Shown here piece after piece: positions 5,457-6,146 of a stretch of DNA of 6,146 nucleotides. The stretch's first letter is position 1, and every line of letters starts with the position of its first letter. A program made the position numbers and the translations under genes. The notes beneath the pieces were generated by a model, which had not been told where the DNA came from, ran no database searches, and was given only the letters and a program-made list of their open reading frames with translations. The DNA comes from JAVBKB01 sp031554275 (GTDB taxonomy: Bacteria; Bacillota; Bacilli; JARBTR01), in assembly GCA_031554275.1 (NCBI GenBank), contig JAVBKB010000107.1, positions 1 to 6,146 on the forward strand, given 5' to 3'.

Positions 5457-6059
5457 TTATCTGTCTGCTACTGTAATCCTTTCGATAAAATGAGATAGAT
5501 GTCCTAATTGGTTGTAATTCTCTATCGCCCATGCCCCACTGTGATAACGAAGGTTGCAAAAGCTTCCATTAACCAGAGCTGTTTTCCCTGTGCCTACTGT
5601 TCCAGAGGATAATTCATGCAAAACCACATTCAAGGTAGCGCCATGGGAAACAAGTAATACCTTTTGATTAGGATAGTTTTGTACAATTCTTTGCAGTCCC
5701 AATTCGATTCTTTCAACAACTTCTTTATGTTGTTCTCGATTCGGGATCACACCATTTGGAAATGCAGCATCTCGTTCTTTCAAGGTCATGCCTTCTGCAT
5801 CACCAAAACCTACCTCAAGGAACTCTTTCATCGTAACTAGTGGTAGACACATACTTGTATTGATGATATCCGCAGTCGCCTTTGCCCGAAGGAGTGGGCT
5901 AGTAATAAGCACATCCCATTGGAATTGCTCCAGATAGTCTCGGCACTCTGATGCTTGTTTGCATCCAGACGCATTTAATGGAATATCTGTTCTTCCTTGA
6001 AGTTTTCCTTGCTGATTCCAGTCTGTTTCACCATGTCTTACTAAACAAATTCTTGTCAT
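5457..6059 (-). CDS. Histidine phosphatase family protein (PhoE/YhfR-like, phosphoglycerate-mutase superfamily)
   Basis: The 200-residue protein is a branch-1 histidine phosphatase. The phosphorylated histidine is H9 in CLVRHGETDWN (5-15), R58 in TSPLLRAKATA (53-63) is the second phosphate-binding arginine, E82 in FLEVGFGDAEG (80-90) is the likely acid, and H139 in LLVSHGATLNVVL (135-147) completes the pocket. The size (about 200 residues) and the GFGDAEG loop fit broad-specificity phosphatases such as Bacillus PhoE/YhfR rather than the roughly 230-250-residue cofactor-dependent glycolytic mutase. A CobC-like role in cobalamin synthesis cannot be excluded, but no cob genes are nearby. GGGGTAGTGAG precedes the ATG. 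It is the first gene of a two-gene minus-strand operon. The substrate cannot be told from sequence. Confidence 0.9.
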   Translation of the reverse strand: MTRICLVRHGETDWNQQGKLQGRTDIPLNASGCKQASECRDYLEQFQWDVLITSPLLRAKATADIINTSMCLPLVTMKEFLEVGFGDAEGMTLKERDAAFPNGVIPNREQHKEVVERIELGLQRIVQNYPNQKVLLVSHGATLNVVLHELSSGTVGTGKTALVNGSFCNLRYHSGAWAIENYNQLGHLSHFIERITVADR

Positions 6060-6087
6060 CTCACTACCCCAATTCCCCGATAGTGAA

Positions 6088-6116
6088 ATCTTATCATAGA
6101 TATTGCCAAGTTAGAA
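6088..6116 (-). promoter_or_regulatory. Extended -10 promoter for the phosphatase-yusI operon
   Basis: On the minus strand TGATAAGAT (6088-6096) gives an extended -10 (TG-A-TAAGAT). At 17-bp spacing the -35 position reads TTCTAA (6111-6116), weak, as is usual for extended -10 promoters. The predicted start near 6081 leaves a leader of about 22 nt. A better -35 (TTGGCA, 6104-6109) is too close to this -10 to be its partner. Confidence 0.45.
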
Positions 6117-6146
6117 TCGATTCGCAGCTTATTAATGCTTTTTTCT

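Noticed and set aside
6120..6146. Possible terminator (AGCTTATTAATGCT then TTTTTT) at the right edge
   Set aside because: The stem has only about three G/C-containing pairs with an A+T inner part, and the window ends before any gene it could serve is visible.

Overview
The window reads as a chromosomal segment from a low-GC Firmicute, most likely Bacillales and possibly a Planococcaceae-type bacillus (Sporosarcina or Lysinibacillus relatives). The reasons are A+T-rich DNA, strong AGGAGG-type ribosome binding sites, the Bacillus gene order hom-thrC-thrB, a ThrR/PheB (UPF0735) ACT-domain protein, a YusI-like Spx/ArsC-fold protein and a SipW-cognate signal peptide. The genus is an inference; the class is well supported. 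No CRISPR array, rRNA or tRNA gene, insertion sequence or complete new system is visible.

Layout. Positions 1-113 hold the last 36 codons of an unrecognised lysine-rich plus-strand protein. It converges on the threonine operon across an 85-nt hairpin flanked by T tracts in both directions, a likely bidirectional terminator. From 4201 down to 256, all on the minus strand, runs a four-gene unit: a ThrR-like ACT/helix-turn-helix regulator, homoserine dehydrogenase (hom), threonine synthase (thrC) and homoserine kinase (thrB). A near-consensus sigma-A promoter (TTGCAA-17-TATAAT) sits 41 bp upstream of the regulator start. It is overlapped by the perfect palindrome ATAATG-TC-CATTAT, a natural candidate for an autoregulatory operator. 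Positions 4202-4552 are otherwise non-coding. At 4553-4915 a plus-strand relic begins with a SipW-type signal peptide, loses its reading frame at about codon 96 and ends in a perfect 18-bp hairpin. On the right, again minus strand, a histidine phosphatase (PhoE/YhfR-like) and an ArsC/Spx-family protein (YusI-like) form a two-gene operon with an extended -10 promoter. The 3' side of that operon carries two interlocking inverted repeats that could fold as an H-type pseudoknot.

How it works together. Hom reduces aspartate semialdehyde to homoserine, ThrB phosphorylates it, and ThrC converts O-phosphohomoserine to threonine. The co-transcribed ACT/HTH protein is the likely amino-acid-responsive controller of the pathway. 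The order places the regulator and the branch-point enzyme first and couples thrC to thrB by a TAATG stop/start overlap. A 122-bp gap with a hairpin over the hom stop codon separates hom from thrC and could allow uneven expression. The most noteworthy items are the regulator/operator arrangement, the decayed SipW-substrate gene and the pseudoknot-like repeat pair; the enzymes themselves look ordinary and intact.
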